Positions 45,900 through 57,480 of a stretch of 64,000 bases of DNA are shown here, piece after piece. Source of the stretch: Lunularia cruciata (lineage: Eukaryota > Streptophyta > Marchantiopsida > Lunulariales > Lunulariaceae). The notes beneath the pieces are model-generated. The model saw only the letters and a program-made list of their open reading frames with translations. It ran no database searches and had not been told where the DNA came from. A program made the translations under genes and the position numbers. The DNA is taken from the NCBI GenBank assembly GCA_948567375.1, contig OX419760.1, forward strand, positions 61,748,911 to 61,812,910, given 5' to 3'. Position 1 is the stretch's first letter; every line of letters begins with the position of its first letter.

Positions 45900-48850
45900 A
45901 GGCATTTGATACATCTACTTGGACAACAACCTAGTTAGGATAATGGTCAAAGGAAGCTCTAATGCTCACAATAACCATCTTGGAGTGGCTATTGCATATT
46001 GATGAGGAGAAAAGAAAGAAGAAAAGGAGTGGCAAAGCAATAGACAAATGGTACATGACACTAATGCAAGAAGACATCCCCTATGGCTATAGGGCACATA
46101 CCCAATTTCTTCTTGGATGGAGTAAGGAGATAAGATGTACCAAACAAAGAAGCCATACTCGTGAGCACCAAACCCAAGGCAAGATGCTTGCAACAAGCAA
46201 AGAGAAGGAGGAAGCTTGAGTCTTGCAAGCTAGGAGAAAGATAATCCTATAAATGCTCAAAAACTAGTCTTGAAGGACCACCTACCAAGAAACATGGAGA
46301 TTTGAGTAGAGCATGGGTGGAGAAGGACTCTATAAGCTCATCTTAGTGGTAATCATGGACAAAAGAAGGAAGGTCATATGTGGCTAATATGGAGATCCTA
46401 TAAAGCAAAGCAAGTATCAATGCAAAAGAGTGTTGGTCTAGAGAGCAAGAGTGCTTGGGCTGCTTGCCAATACTCTCCTACTGTCCTAACATGTATAAAT
46501 GACATAAATTACATTTCTCTAGAGGTGGAGCATGAGCTTGTGGGACTTGATGATCTGTTTTACTATTGCTTGTGCTCAAATGGTGTACTCTTCTTGTAAA
46601 GTAGGGCAATCTCCTCAAAAAATTGATGAATCCAAGAGAAACTCTTGTGATGTTTGGATGCACCTCCATGAGAAAGAAGAAGCAAATTCCATTAAGGGAA
46701 GAGAGCTAGTAGGGTCCAAGTTGAGACATCTCTCTTGATCATCTACCAAGATGACACGTAGGAGTATCAAAAGCATAGAGCTCACAAGATAGCAATGAGA
46801 CATTGGGATCCTAGTGTACATGCAAGGATAGAGTAGGCCTAGAAGTAGAGCCTAAAGGGATCTCAAGGAGTGTAACAAAGTATAAGATTGTGGTGGGGGC
46901 TTATAGTGAGAAGGTAGATGTATGAAGAGGATCTAGGTGAAGTGGCCTCTACTCTTATCCATAAGCATCTACCTTGCTCTTGATGTTATGCCAAGCTACC
47001 CCCACCCATGAGCAATCAGGACAAGATTGCATATGTCACTAGTGAGGTGGGATGTAAGGAGGTGCTAAGGGTATTGACGGAGGGATGGTAGTCAATGGTA
47101 GTGGGGAGGATTAGAATGAGTGTGGATGGTGGTGGATCTAGGAAGCAAGGAGAAGAGGTTGTGGGATGAGAGGGAGGCCTAATTTATTTGAGGTGAAAGC
47201 CTCAAGGACGGTTCTGAGGGCAGCTGTGTTGAAAGACCTGACTGACCCCTACTGTTAATAACAGCTCACGCTTTTTTAATGATCTTCTTTACGGTTATGC
47301 CGGTGATGATAAATAATGGGTGGAGGATCCTCCAAAGGAGAATTAGCCAAAGGAAGATCTTCTATAAGAGAATATGCCAAAGTAGGTTCCTCATTAGGAG
47401 ACAACAGAGGAAGTGATAAAGGAAGAGAAGCATATCTATCAAGGAGAACGTAGGCCCTTATGGGACTGCACTAGAATAGTTGGCACCAAGATCTATGTCC
47501 TAGATGCACATAAGAAGGGGGTGCTAGATGAAGAGTGTCATTTATGGTAGTTCTTCTAACTACCCATGCCAAAGAACAAAACGGAAGCATCATGAATAGA
47601 CTACTAAAGAATCTCCCAACTCCTAAGAGATATAATCTAATGCATGACTATCCAAAACTTGTACATCAAAAACCAATACTAGCAAACCAAAGCCCAAAAG
47701 ATGTACAGACTAGAGAACAAACAACGCATATGAACAAAATTGGAAGAAAATTAAAAACTGAAAAAACTAAGCAAGAAATGGAGGAAGTGAGCATATTTGC
47801 TATTGAAGAAAAATCTCTACTCCACAAGCTCTATCTCATTTGGTACAAGAACATCTTATACAATAAATTGTTGATAAAAGAACCTTTTGGTACAAGATTT
47901 TTTGGTGCAAGAACACTTTGGTACAAGAACCCAATCTCACCAAATCCCTTATTTTTCTCCCATAAAAGTTTTCCCCGGCTTGATTGCTACTCTAATTGCA
48001 ATCAAAGTATTGTTATTGGATCAAGAGTACTCACATCATACAAAAAGACATGAGAAAAGAACCCTCTATTGCCTTAGTGAAAAAAGTTTTCCATTACACT
48101 CAAAACACCTACAAACCTCTAATCTCAAATTTTTGTTTGCCCATGAGAACCCAAATTTACCAAAATTGAGTACCTAATTGCTTCTTGAGTTTCCTTATGT
48201 CTCCATCGCTATCTCAAATAATGCTATAACTCACTCCACTAGAGACCTTCTAATTATTGCCAACCCATGCTCTAAGCTATTGTTATAAGTTCATTGTCCA
48301 CTATCTAGTTTCCATGTCTTGCCAATTCTTGACACTCAAGATTTCTTGCTGATTTTTCCACACCTACTAATATCTCAAGTTGGCTTTTATCTCAATTTCT
48401 CACATACCTCCATTTCCCACATACCTTTATCATTTCTCACAAGCTCAATTTTCCACTCACACATTTTCTCACATGCTTGATTCATTCATCAAGAAGAACT
48501 CTAATTAACTCCCATTAGCACCATCATGTTCTTGTCACCAACAAATCCAAGGTCATGTACACCCAATTGGTCTCCAAAAGTCCTCTTCTACCTACAAGAC
48601 AACAAATACCTCCTACTTTTAAAGTTGCTATGGATATGTAGCCTGGATTTGTGGTGGCCTTTACTTACGTTATGCAAGAGGTTGACATGAGCAGCTTGGT
48701 TCTTAGATTTGCAGGGGAATGTGCATTCTTTGGCTGAATAACAAAAATGCTCTTGCAATGAAATCAATGCCAATAGAGTGTTTGTTGGGAGTCTTACAAC
48801 GTGCTAAAATGAAGCAAGGAATGTGCCTGAAAATAAGTACATATATATTC
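45900..48850. other. CpG-poor insertion interior, no motif recognised
   Basis: Frames of 60-170 codons occur (the longest is 47535-48053, plus), but they are low-complexity Lys/Asn/Ser-rich and contain no RT, nuclease or gag signature. Probably decayed element sequence. Confidence 0.35.
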
Positions 48851-48853
48851 TTA

Positions 48854-49160
48854 TATTCTTACCTAGATAAAGAAGAATATAACATTATCAACATTTTAGA
48901 AAGAAAATTCCCAATTTTTCTAAGAGTTTTGTACCTTGCCAATACCCGAAATAAGCAATTCCAATTTATGGAATTGATAGTTCAAAGAATCTCTCCTTGC
49001 TTGCTCAGATCTGAAACCCTCTTCTTTCTCCTCCAAACTTGAGAGCTATAAATGGAGGTTTCTAGAGCTGCTTCTTGGATTATCTCAAGGACAGCAAGTC
49101 AAATTAAAATTGAGTTGTACAATCAGCTGCAAGTTATCACTAAGGACATATTGAAGGTGT
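48854..49160 (-). pseudogene. Dead duplicate of the bHLH gene, exon 2 portion
   Basis: Aligns with about 29495-29793 of the intact gene: the exon 2/intron boundary and the basic-helix 1 coding region, with many C/T and G/A changes and indels. It continues the fragment that stops at 41998, in the same orientation, so the two are one duplicate split by the insertion. Confidence 0.85.
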
Positions 49161-50600
49161 TTTTTGACAAGTCAAGAGTATACCCTTTATTTGAGAATGA
49201 ACTTTCTCCCAAGTGCAAATTTCTTTTGATATACAAGTATTTCTTTTTGGTTTCATATGTGGTGTCATTAAAGCTCAATCAATACCTATGCCAATCAATA
49301 GTGACATGTGTATTACATACCTATAGCCTTGTCTTATACAAGTCACAAAATAATATTATTTAACCAATATGATACTCTACTAATTGTGGTTAATACATGC
49401 AAAAGTAGACCTAAAGGCCTTTGCTTGGTCTGGCATACAAAGCATAGGATACAAGGAGTAGGTTTAAACTTACATAATCCTAGTGGTGGGTAGTAGCTTA
49501 CGTCATAACATTCACTCCTAATCTAAAGTCAATAAGAACCAAATTTATAATACATCCAAAAAAATTCACTTCAATTTTTGGTGATCCAAGGTCCTCTCAT
49601 TCAATTTCATAAATTTCTAGGTGTTTTTATTTTATTTTGTTCACTTGCCTTGAAGCTAGAAAACTTGCTGCTTCTTATAAACTTGTTATCTTCCCAAAGT
49701 TGTTTGAATGTTACACTTGCTTGGTTTAAAGCAAAGTCAACCACAATATCATAATGTGGAAAGGCAAAAAGCTTCTAACCCATCTTTCTCTTCTTGTCAG
49801 ATGGCTTCTTTAAATTTTTAGATGGCAAATTTTTTAAAAGGAGAGTTTCTTCTTCCCTTTCTTTCAAATTTTGTTTTTACTTCTCTTTAATATTAGATGA
49901 TTCTCTTCTAAGGATGGTTACTTGTACCAATTCCTTAAGAGGTGGATTGGAACCAAGGTAGGAAGTTTCATTCCCTAGTTCTTTGCAGTAAGGTTCCTAC
50001 CTCTTCCTTGATATATGTAGGAAAAGGTTTGGCAAAAGGCATTTATAATTTGGTTTTTGCAAATTCTTCTTGTTTAGATCCTCTTAAAGTCTTGTGTTTG
50101 ATCTTTGCCTTTGCCATTTCCAATAGTTTATGTTCTTTCCTAAAAAGGATCTCCTTTCTCCGTATTCTTTGTAATTTGGAATCCAAATGTGAGCAATCAA
50201 AGGTAAATTTTTTTTTAGATTTCCTACATGACCTATTTTCTACCCATTAAATATCTAAATCTGGACAACCTCCTTCATCATATAGGCACATAGCTTCCAA
50301 GTCCAATTCTTCCAATGTTACAAAGTGCACATTGGTATCTACCTTGGTAGAAGACTTGATACAAATCTCACTAGTGCCTTTGGAGTTGGTGGTTATGGAT
50401 AATTAGCCATAATGTGTATATAAATTTGCAATTAGAACACAAAGGGGTGAAATCTATTTGCTTCGGTTTAGATCAACTTCAGGATAGTGTCTAAGAGCTC
50501 CAAAGTTATAATAAGCTCTAGGGAGATTATTTCCTGGTAGGTATTATCCTTCTCGATGGCTCATTCTTGGCATGTTCTCAATTAATGTACCTTGGAATAT
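49161..50600. other. CpG-poor spacer, no gene recognised
   Basis: No recognisable protein motif. A near-palindrome, CCTTGGAATATTG/TAATACTCCAAGG, straddles the right end (50590-50615), at the presumed end of the Ty3/gypsy LTR. Confidence 0.4.
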
Positions 50601-51343
50601 TGTAATACTCCAAGGATTGGACAACTGAAGAGAAACACACCATGAGAAACACACACTTTCACACTCAAACTCCGATGCCCCTGTCGTGCGTATATACATC
50701 GCTACACAACATACATCGCTGTCAACATCATACACTATAGAAGCACAACTCACACATAAGTCATACATAGACTCTAAAGTGCCACAATAATCAGATTGCT
50801 TAACACTTTCAACTCAACTCAACTCAGATCAGTACTTGATCTGTCACTCTATAAACTGCCAACAATTGGGCACTGATTACAGTCAAGCCACACCCACTCA
50901 AGCATAGAGAATCCAGGTGACACTCGCCGGCCTCTGTACACCATAGCCAAGAACTCGAAGGCTCAACATCAGAGAAGTGAGCTCTCTGGAGCTCACTTTG
51001 AAACTATACCCCCTGGACTCGAGCTAGCCCTGAAACCCTAACAGTCCCGCTGACAGCACACTCGATGGTGCAAACGGTGCAAAGTGACGATGGGCCCCAC
51101 CGTGAAGTCAATACCCCAAACACAAAATCTGACCATCGGAAAGTAGTCTCTGAGATACTACTGAAATAACTCTAACTACTATCACTGGAACTCCAGTGTC
51201 CGAGCATCTAGACGCGGAACTACAAATGGCGTGACAACTGTCGTGCGTATATACATTGCTACACAACATACATCGTTGTCAACATCATACACTATAGAAG
51301 CACAACTCACACATAAGTCATACATAGACTCTAAAGTGCCACA
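50601..51343 (-). repeat. Probable 3' LTR with internal duplicated blocks
   Basis: Starts TGTGGCACTTTAGAG next to a purine tract and ends GGAGTATTACA. It contains a 108 bp block twice (A1 51238-51345 and A2 50681-50788) around a 188 bp block (B1 51049-51237). Block B recurs at 54898-55085 at the other end of the element. Exact LTR edges remain provisional because no full second LTR is present. Confidence 0.55.
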
Positions 51344-51512
51344 ATCGCCCCCCTAGCTGGCGGTTAGGTCCCTCTAACTCCAGATAGCCATCTACTCTAA
51401 GTATATGGTATACCCTCTAATGGGCAAAGATCAGGAGGCCGGGTGCTATGGAGCCCCATCATTAGTTGCCTGTCTGCAATCTATACCATATAAAGAATGA
51501 ACTAGCTATAGG

Positions 51513-51989
51513 TCAAGTACATCTAGGACATAACCACTGTCCTTGAGGAACCACCGTGAGGGGAGGAGTCATACATGCCATATGCCATCCTCTCAAACAA
51601 CTATCACACACTAACATAATAGCAGCTCCACCAGAAGAACCACATAACATACACCTCAAGCCTGCACGTACAAGTGCCAAGCTTGGGTCCATAGTACCAT
51701 CAATGTTTGGGAGGTGGCATGGCGCACAATTGCGCACATGATCCTTCCAAACAACACCATCACGTCCTTCTAACACAAGGACTCCAGATGGCAAAACCTC
51801 GCACACTCTCAAGATAGTGCGGCCGGTAGAAACATCAAGTGTTGTCGGTGCTGTCTGCTGTAGATATACATAGTCGCCTGGATGAAATCGACGGATCGAG
51901 GGTCTATAACCTCCTCCTCGAATGGTAGCATAGCGTAAAGTATCTCTATGCTGAGCAATCGCCAAGTTCTCAAAGGCCATCGGCATCAC
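51513..51989 (-). pseudogene. Integrase C-terminus with PHD finger
   Basis: 158 codons. Residues about 33-90 look like the integrase C-terminal region (FHPGDYVYLQ...). Residues 113-157 form a full C4HC3 PHD finger: C113, C116, C128, C131, H136, C139, C154, C157, with the usual W before the last Cys pair. PHD fingers read histone H3 tails, so this module could direct integration to marked chromatin, a role chromodomains play in chromoviruses. It is separated from the integrase core by a stop at 52002, so it is not expressed as part of the polyprotein now. Confidence 0.8.
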
Positions 51990-52001
51990 TCTCCAAAAGA
52001 T

Positions 52002-53157
52002 CTATGCCCGCTGAGAACATGCGCTCATCCATACATCGGGGTCATCCAAGTCCAAAACTACAGTAGCATCTCGACGAACGGCTGTAGGTAAATCTGGATC
52101 TCGTCCATAGAGTAGAAAGTATGGAGAGAAGGATGCTAAGGAGGCTTGCTGGCTGAACCGATAGCTCATGTCCAACCAAGGTAACTGGAGATCCCAATCT
52201 CCCAAGTGGCCTCTCTGCAAACCATACTTTTGCAATCCTCTCTTCACCGTTTGAACCACTCTCTCTGCTAAGCCATCTGCCTCAGGGTGATCTCGGGATG
52301 TAGTACGATGATCAATCAAAGCCTTGTCACACAAGACCTGAAACTCTCCCAAAAACTCTGTACCTTGATCAGTCAAAACCTCAGCTGGTGCACCAAAATG
52401 ACTAAGAACTCGATCCAGGAACGAGTAAGCTGTCCCTTCACTAGACTTGTTAGGAAGTGCCACCAACTCAATCCACTTGGAGAAGTGCTCCACCATCACC
52501 AAAACATACCGATGATGTCTCACAGTCAGCGGTAAAGGTCTGGCAAAGTCCAAACTCCAACGGTAACCCAATCCCATGATAGGTAATGGGTGTAACTGTG
52601 GCATAGGAGCATTGAATGATGCTCTAACTCGGTCGCAAACCACACATCTGGCAACAAACTGCTATACCTCGGTCTGCATACCGCGCCACCAATAATGACT
52701 CTGGAGTAAGCTATATGTACGCTTTACTCCAAAATGTCCTAGCTCCTCATGAGCATGACGGACCAACTGTGGTCTCTGTGATGGAAGTGGTACTACTCGC
52801 ACTCTACCATCCTCCCATACACGCAAAAGGTGTCTACCCTCCAATCTGAACCGTCTGGCTTGCTGAAGAACACGGTCTCTCTCCTTGGCCCCAACTGTGC
52901 CACCCACAACACCAGTGCGAAGATAATCCATCACTAAGACATCATCATGAATGTCTCGCTGAACTGTACCAATATCTTCACTCTCTGCATCTGTGACCTC
53001 AATAACTCCTCCTATATGCGCTGAGAGAGATACCACCAAAGTCTCTACAAATATACACAAAAAGGCCGATGCATGCCAACCTGGCACCATCTCCTCATCT
53101 GTCTCACCATGCCAACGTGCTCCGGTCTGATCCTGCTAGCTGGGACATGGGTTTCTA
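52002..53157 (-). pseudogene. Integrase zinc finger and catalytic core
   Basis: Zinc finger: HAHEELGH about 31 residues before CVVC, interrupted by a TAG at about 52659-52661. The core (52002-52643, 213 codons) has D32 (WSLDFA), D92 (LTDQGTEF) and E127 (LAERVV), the D,D(35)E pattern of retroviral-type integrases. Catalytic residues are intact although the polyprotein is broken up- and downstream. Confidence 0.85.
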
Positions 53158-53159
53158 CT

Positions 53160-54508
53160 CAACCCATCTGCATCACGGTTCACCACTCCAGGTCTGTGAA
53201 CAACCGTGAAATCATACTCTTGTAAAATCAAAGCCCATCGTGCAAGCTTCCCTGAAAGCTTGTTGGACTCCATCAACCACTTCAGTGGCTGATGAGAGTG
53301 AAGGGGTTACCAAATAGGTAACATTGGAAATGTGCTACTGCCCAAACTGCTGCCAAGCACTCTCCCTCATATGAACTATACTTCACCTCCGCTGAATTGT
53401 TGGAGCGACTAGCATAGGCCACCACAAACTCCTTCTCCTCATCATCATGCTGGGTGAGCACCGCTCCAAGCCCCAACATACTCCAATCAGTGTGAACCTG
53501 AAATGGTCGTCCCCTGATCGGTCTCCTCAAAATATGAGCAGATGTCAACCTCTCCTTGAGCTCTACAAAAGCTCTCTCCTGCTCATCTCCCCAACACCAC
53601 TCCTGTGTAAGCTTGGTTAGCTTTGTCAAGGCCTTGGCAATGGCACTAAATCCTCTAACATAGCGGCGATAGAAGTTTGCCAACCCAAGGAATGCTCGCA
53701 CTCTGCTCACATCCGTAGGCCGAGGAATACGTGCAATAACCTCCACCTTGGTCTGCTGGACACCAAGTCCTCCGGGGTAGATAGTGTGACCCAAATACTC
53801 AACCTGCTCGTGGAAGAACCTACACTTCCCAGGATGTAGTTTGAGTCCATGAGATCTCAACCTCTCAAACCCCTCTAACAATTGTCTCTCATGCTCCTCC
53901 ACAGTAGTGCTATAGACCAAAATGTCATCAATATAGCACCGAGCAAAATCCAATCCAGCTAGGATCCTATCCATGACCCTCTGGAACTCAGCAGGAGCGT
54001 TCTTTAACCCAAATGGTAAGAACCTCCACTGATATAACACATCCTTGCCGTGAGGATCAATAGCCCAAAATGTTGTCTTGGACTTATCCTCCTCTTTGAT
54101 CGGCAACTGATGATATCCCGCTCGAAGATCCAAAGTACTGAAGACCTTTGCATGCCCAATCGCATCAAAAATCTCCTCCGGTGTAGGCATGGCATACCGA
54201 TCAGCCCTGGTCTGTCGGTTGATAGGACGGTAATCTCCACACATCCGCCTATCTGTATAGTTGCCATGCATATCCTTCTTGGCTGGCATCACTGTTGCTG
54301 ATGCGTACTCTCCATGTGAAATCTCCACCAAACCAGCCTCAAAAAGGTCACTACTCCGGCTCTGAATCAATGTCTTCTCCATATCACTATATCGATAAGG
54401 ACGTCGGAAAACTGGTGTGTCGCTAGTCAGCTCAATCCGTATACCATGTCCCTTCAGAGCACCCAAATCCTTCATACTGAAGGCAAAACAACTCGTGTGA
54501 CTCCTCAA
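53160..54508 (-). pseudogene. Reverse transcriptase and RNase H
   Basis: RT boxes: LDLRAGYHQ (residues 126-134), FLPFGLKNAP (163-172) and YIDD (192-195), all intact. RNase H: VHTDWSMLGLGAVL (D341; family usually TDAS) and SSYEGECLA. The frame stops at 53282 because about 10 bases flanked by ATCA are missing. In another frame the RNase H end, including a DADGLSR motif, continues to a stop near 53160. Confidence 0.88.
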
Positions 54509-54616
54509 GAACCTCCAAACCCTCCGTCTTTCCTCTCCAGTAAGCTTGGGTCCAAGATCTGGCTCCCAAGTATCCTCTGTAACTGTAGTAGGAGTGGAAG
54601 ACGTACTGACTGGCTG

Positions 54617-54949
54617 CTACACTAGGCCCTTGGGAGCAATAGTGTCATGCTCCCGACCACTAGAGGTCCCAACCTCTATGTGAAAAACTCCCTCCACTCT
54701 GGCTGCAAGCTCCACACGTCCTCTGGCTGCATCCCATGTGGACCAAGGGTGTAATCCAAGTAGCCCACGCTCACCTGGATGGACTCCAAGTAGACCACTC
54801 TCCCTAGTAGCTACTGGATGTGTCCCAAGAATACCATGTCCACTCGGTCCATCGCCCCCAGCATGTGCCTGAATCATCTCGATAGGCACAGGGCTCAGCT
54901 GACGGCACACTCGACGGTGCAAACGGTGCAAAGTGACGATGGGCCCCAC
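54617..54949 (-). pseudogene. Pol N-terminal/linker remnant with GxLGxHP repeats
   Basis: 110 codons upstream of RT containing three to four repeats of the form GLLG-HP (HGILGTHP, SGLLGVHP, RGLLGLHP). No protease D-S/T-G motif. Its 5' end runs into block B2, showing that gag and protease have been deleted. Confidence 0.5.
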
Positions 54950-55085
54950 CGTGAAGTCAATACTCCAAACACAAAATCTGACCGTCGGAAAGTAGTCTCT
55001 GAGATACTACTAAAATAACTCTAACTACTATCACTGGAACTCCAGTGTCCGAGCATCTAGACGCGGAACTACAAATGGCGTGACA
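54898..55085. repeat. 188 bp block B2, direct repeat of 51049-51237
   Basis: From GCTGAC-GCACACTCGA through CGGAACTACAAATGGCGTGA, about 97% like block B1 by eye. Probable remnant of the 5' LTR. Minus-strand sequence starts TGTCACGCC. Confidence 0.9.
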
Positions 55086-56240
55086 CCCTAAAGGAGCACC
55101 TTCTCTTTATTATATAGGCAAAGCGGATCTCCTCCAATGAAGCTCCACCATAGGATTAGGTACAAAGATAGGTGACATGTCAGCAAGCTCCACCCTTGGA
55201 TTACTTACTTGGATGGGTGACATGTTGGTCCTGGTCCTATCTGGTTGGTCAAACAAGCTTTGACCAGAGGGAATCTTTTAGGGCATCTTCTTGTAGGAAT
55301 CTTAGAATCACGTGGGTGAGGTACCGTTGGAAAGCTCTCAACGAGACAAAGAAGGGGGAGGTAAGGCCAGGCTTTACTCCATAGGAGAGGGGGGAATTGC
55401 ACATTTTCAAGGCCTAATTCATCCGTTTAGGCCTCCAAAATTGCCTTCAAAGATTTCAGTCCTATTTTGGTTCCAACTCTATTAGTAGAAGTCCCCTTTT
55501 GGTGATACCTATTTCTGATCTATTCAGTCCATCCTGTGTTACATCCTTCCAGATGTTACCAACCCAATTCTCACCTTCAAATCATATGTCTAGCTATTGG
55601 TTCTAAGGTTTTCAAATCTATTTTGGTTTTTTGCACTATTAATATAAGTACCATTTAAGTGATACTTCTATATGATCTATTTTGACCATCATGTATAACA
55701 TCATTCCAGATGTTACCAAACCATATTTCACATCTAGATCATATGGCTAGCTCTTGGTATTACTAATATGGACTTTGGGCCTTGGAATGTGATTGGGAAT
55801 TTCTTGAACAACAAAACTAGGCTCCTTTTCCTCTACATAATAATCTTGAGTTCACACAAAGGAACTTAGTCCATCTATATAATAAGGTATGTAGGCCTAT
55901 TAAACAAGCACTTTGTTAGCATGTCTTGGTTTACCATGTAGTACCATGAATTTCCAATAGAAAGAATTTTTGATGATTTTGAATAGTTTTGGTGTTTACA
56001 AGAAGTTAGATTGTTTGGGCAACCATATTGAATAACAAGTTTATTAAGATGTTATATCATCCATTCTCAAAGAAGATTTCTCACTATCTCCTACCTTATA
56101 TGATTCATTTCCATGCAAGCATGTGGCTATTGATAGAACTGTAGAAGGAGGAATTCCCATGGCACTACCTTGATGAAGGTTACCTTGAACTTAATTGGGT
56201 TGGGTGACCGCTATAAGGAAAGTTGGGTTGGGTGACTGTT
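55086..56240. other. Spacer right of the gypsy element
   Basis: No gene recognised. Two loosely similar ~170 bp stretches (55500-55620 and 55630-55760: CTATTTTGGTT, GATACTT/CTA--TGATCTATT, CAGATGTTACCAA-CC) suggest an old tandem duplication. Confidence 0.4.
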
Positions 56241-57480
56241 ATTTGAGATTTTCATATGAGAAAATCAGATGCATATCTCAAATAGGAAGAGGAATCAAAG
56301 AAGGAGATGAGAGAAACCAAAAGAGGAATTGTTTGGTATAGTAGAAGGACAACTTGATGTTGGAAAATGCAAAGGTGTCCAATCTCTATAGGCAATGATA
56401 TCTCATTTAAAGAAGAGGCAAGGAAAAGAGATTTGACCAATTCAAGAGAGGATGAACAAGACATTTTCGAAGGTAAGTCAAGAGAAGAGATAAACTACAA
56501 GGGAGGTCTAAACAAGTTGACATTGCCAAGAATGAAAGATGCCAAGGTGGATCAAAACTTGGGCAATTTAGGACTAGATGGCATATTTCTTGAGCTTGTG
56601 CCTATGGATGAATTGGAAGATGAGCAAAAAGAATTAATGCCTAAAGCCAAACCGAATAGCCCTCAAGTGAAGCCTATTGTTACAAAAGTACAAACTATAT
56701 TGACAAAGCCAAAAGGAGCAAAAGAAAAAAAGTACCAAGAACAACATGAAGGAGTGCAAGTAATAGGTGCCTTAACATGAGAGATCTTCCAATTCCTTAC
56801 TAGCATCTATGAGAAATATTGACATGAAGGAGTGGAACGCTTGAGTGAGTTGCCAAGATGGATGCACAATACTTTAAAGGAATGGCAAGGTGAAATTCTG
56901 GTTCTTTAGAAAGAGTTGGAAGACACAAAACAAGAACAAGAAGAAGGAAAAAAATTTGTTAGATCCATAAAGGAAGATTTGAATAAGCTCAAGTAAGAAA
57001 ATAGAACCTTAGTAGCCAAAGTGTCAATGAGAGAAGAAGAGTTAGAGAGTGCAAAGAAGGAATTGAGGACTCGTCAAAAAGCATGGATGGACCAAATGGC
57101 CGGGGTAGAATTTACAAAAGAAGTACTTAAACAACTTTAAGTCAAGCAAAAGACCATATGTAGGAAGTAAGAAGAATAAATGGTCAGTTGGGATCAGGTT
57201 TGGGTGGCATCTCAAAAGCAAAGAAGGAAGAGATAGCAAAGTTGAAAGAAGAGTTGAGGATTGCAACCCTTTGGATAGAGGAGATGTAAATGAAAGTGAC
57301 TTATGTCAAAAAAGGTGGATGTTGGCACAAAGACACTTTTTCAATTAATCCCTTTAGATTTAGGCATCAAAGGAACCGGACACCCCAAAGGACAAAGAGT
57401 AGAGTTAGGTCCAAGCGGGAGAGAAGAGAGTTTATGTGAGAAGTTAGAGTTGATTTGAGAAGAATTTCTAGTACATTTTA
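56240..57480 (+). pseudogene. Decayed coiled-coil (gag-like) coding remnant, plus
   Basis: Plus-strand frames broken by several stops read as an acidic, Lys/Glu-rich helical protein: 56367-56780 (137 codons open), then a heptad-rich stretch to about 57120 with an ENRTLVAKVSMREEELE core. The same core (ENGTLVAKVNFEDED) occurs at about 63.1 kb on the minus strand. Probably a gag-like part of a repeated element; family not recognised. Confidence 0.4.

Larger units (their letters stand above)
41999..48853. mobile_element. ~6.86 kb composite insertion splitting the bHLH duplicate
   Basis: The bHLH homology is interrupted exactly here. TATTC occurs at both edges (41994-41998 and 48854-48858) and aligns with a single site in the intact gene, so it may be a 5 bp target-site duplication. 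Inside are two convergent decayed reverse-transcriptase remnants and a copy of the dispersed ~100 bp repeat. Terminal sequences (ACCGTC... and ...TTCTTA) are not TG...CA, so the class of element is unclear. CpG is very scarce. Confidence 0.7.
50601..55085 (-). mobile_element. Ty3/gypsy retroelement, gag-less, with PHD-finger integrase
   Basis: Order on the minus strand: 188 bp repeat block B2, RT, RNase H, integrase zinc finger, integrase core, C-terminal PHD finger, a purine-rich tract (AGGGGGGCGA at 51345-51354), then a probable 3' LTR from 51343 (TGTGGCAC) to 50601 (TATTACA). RT-RH-IN order defines Ty3/gypsy. No gag or protease frame is present, and the 5' LTR survives at most as the 188 bp block. 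Four or more frame defects (stops near 53158, 52660 and 52002; deletion near 53284) make it immobile. Low-divergence reading frames suggest it is younger than the surrounding debris. Confidence 0.85.

Noticed and set aside
46478..48177. Possible genes in long plus-strand frames such as 47535-48053
   Set aside because: Lys/Asn/Ser-rich low-complexity sequence in CpG-depleted insertion DNA, with no conserved motif or splice structure.
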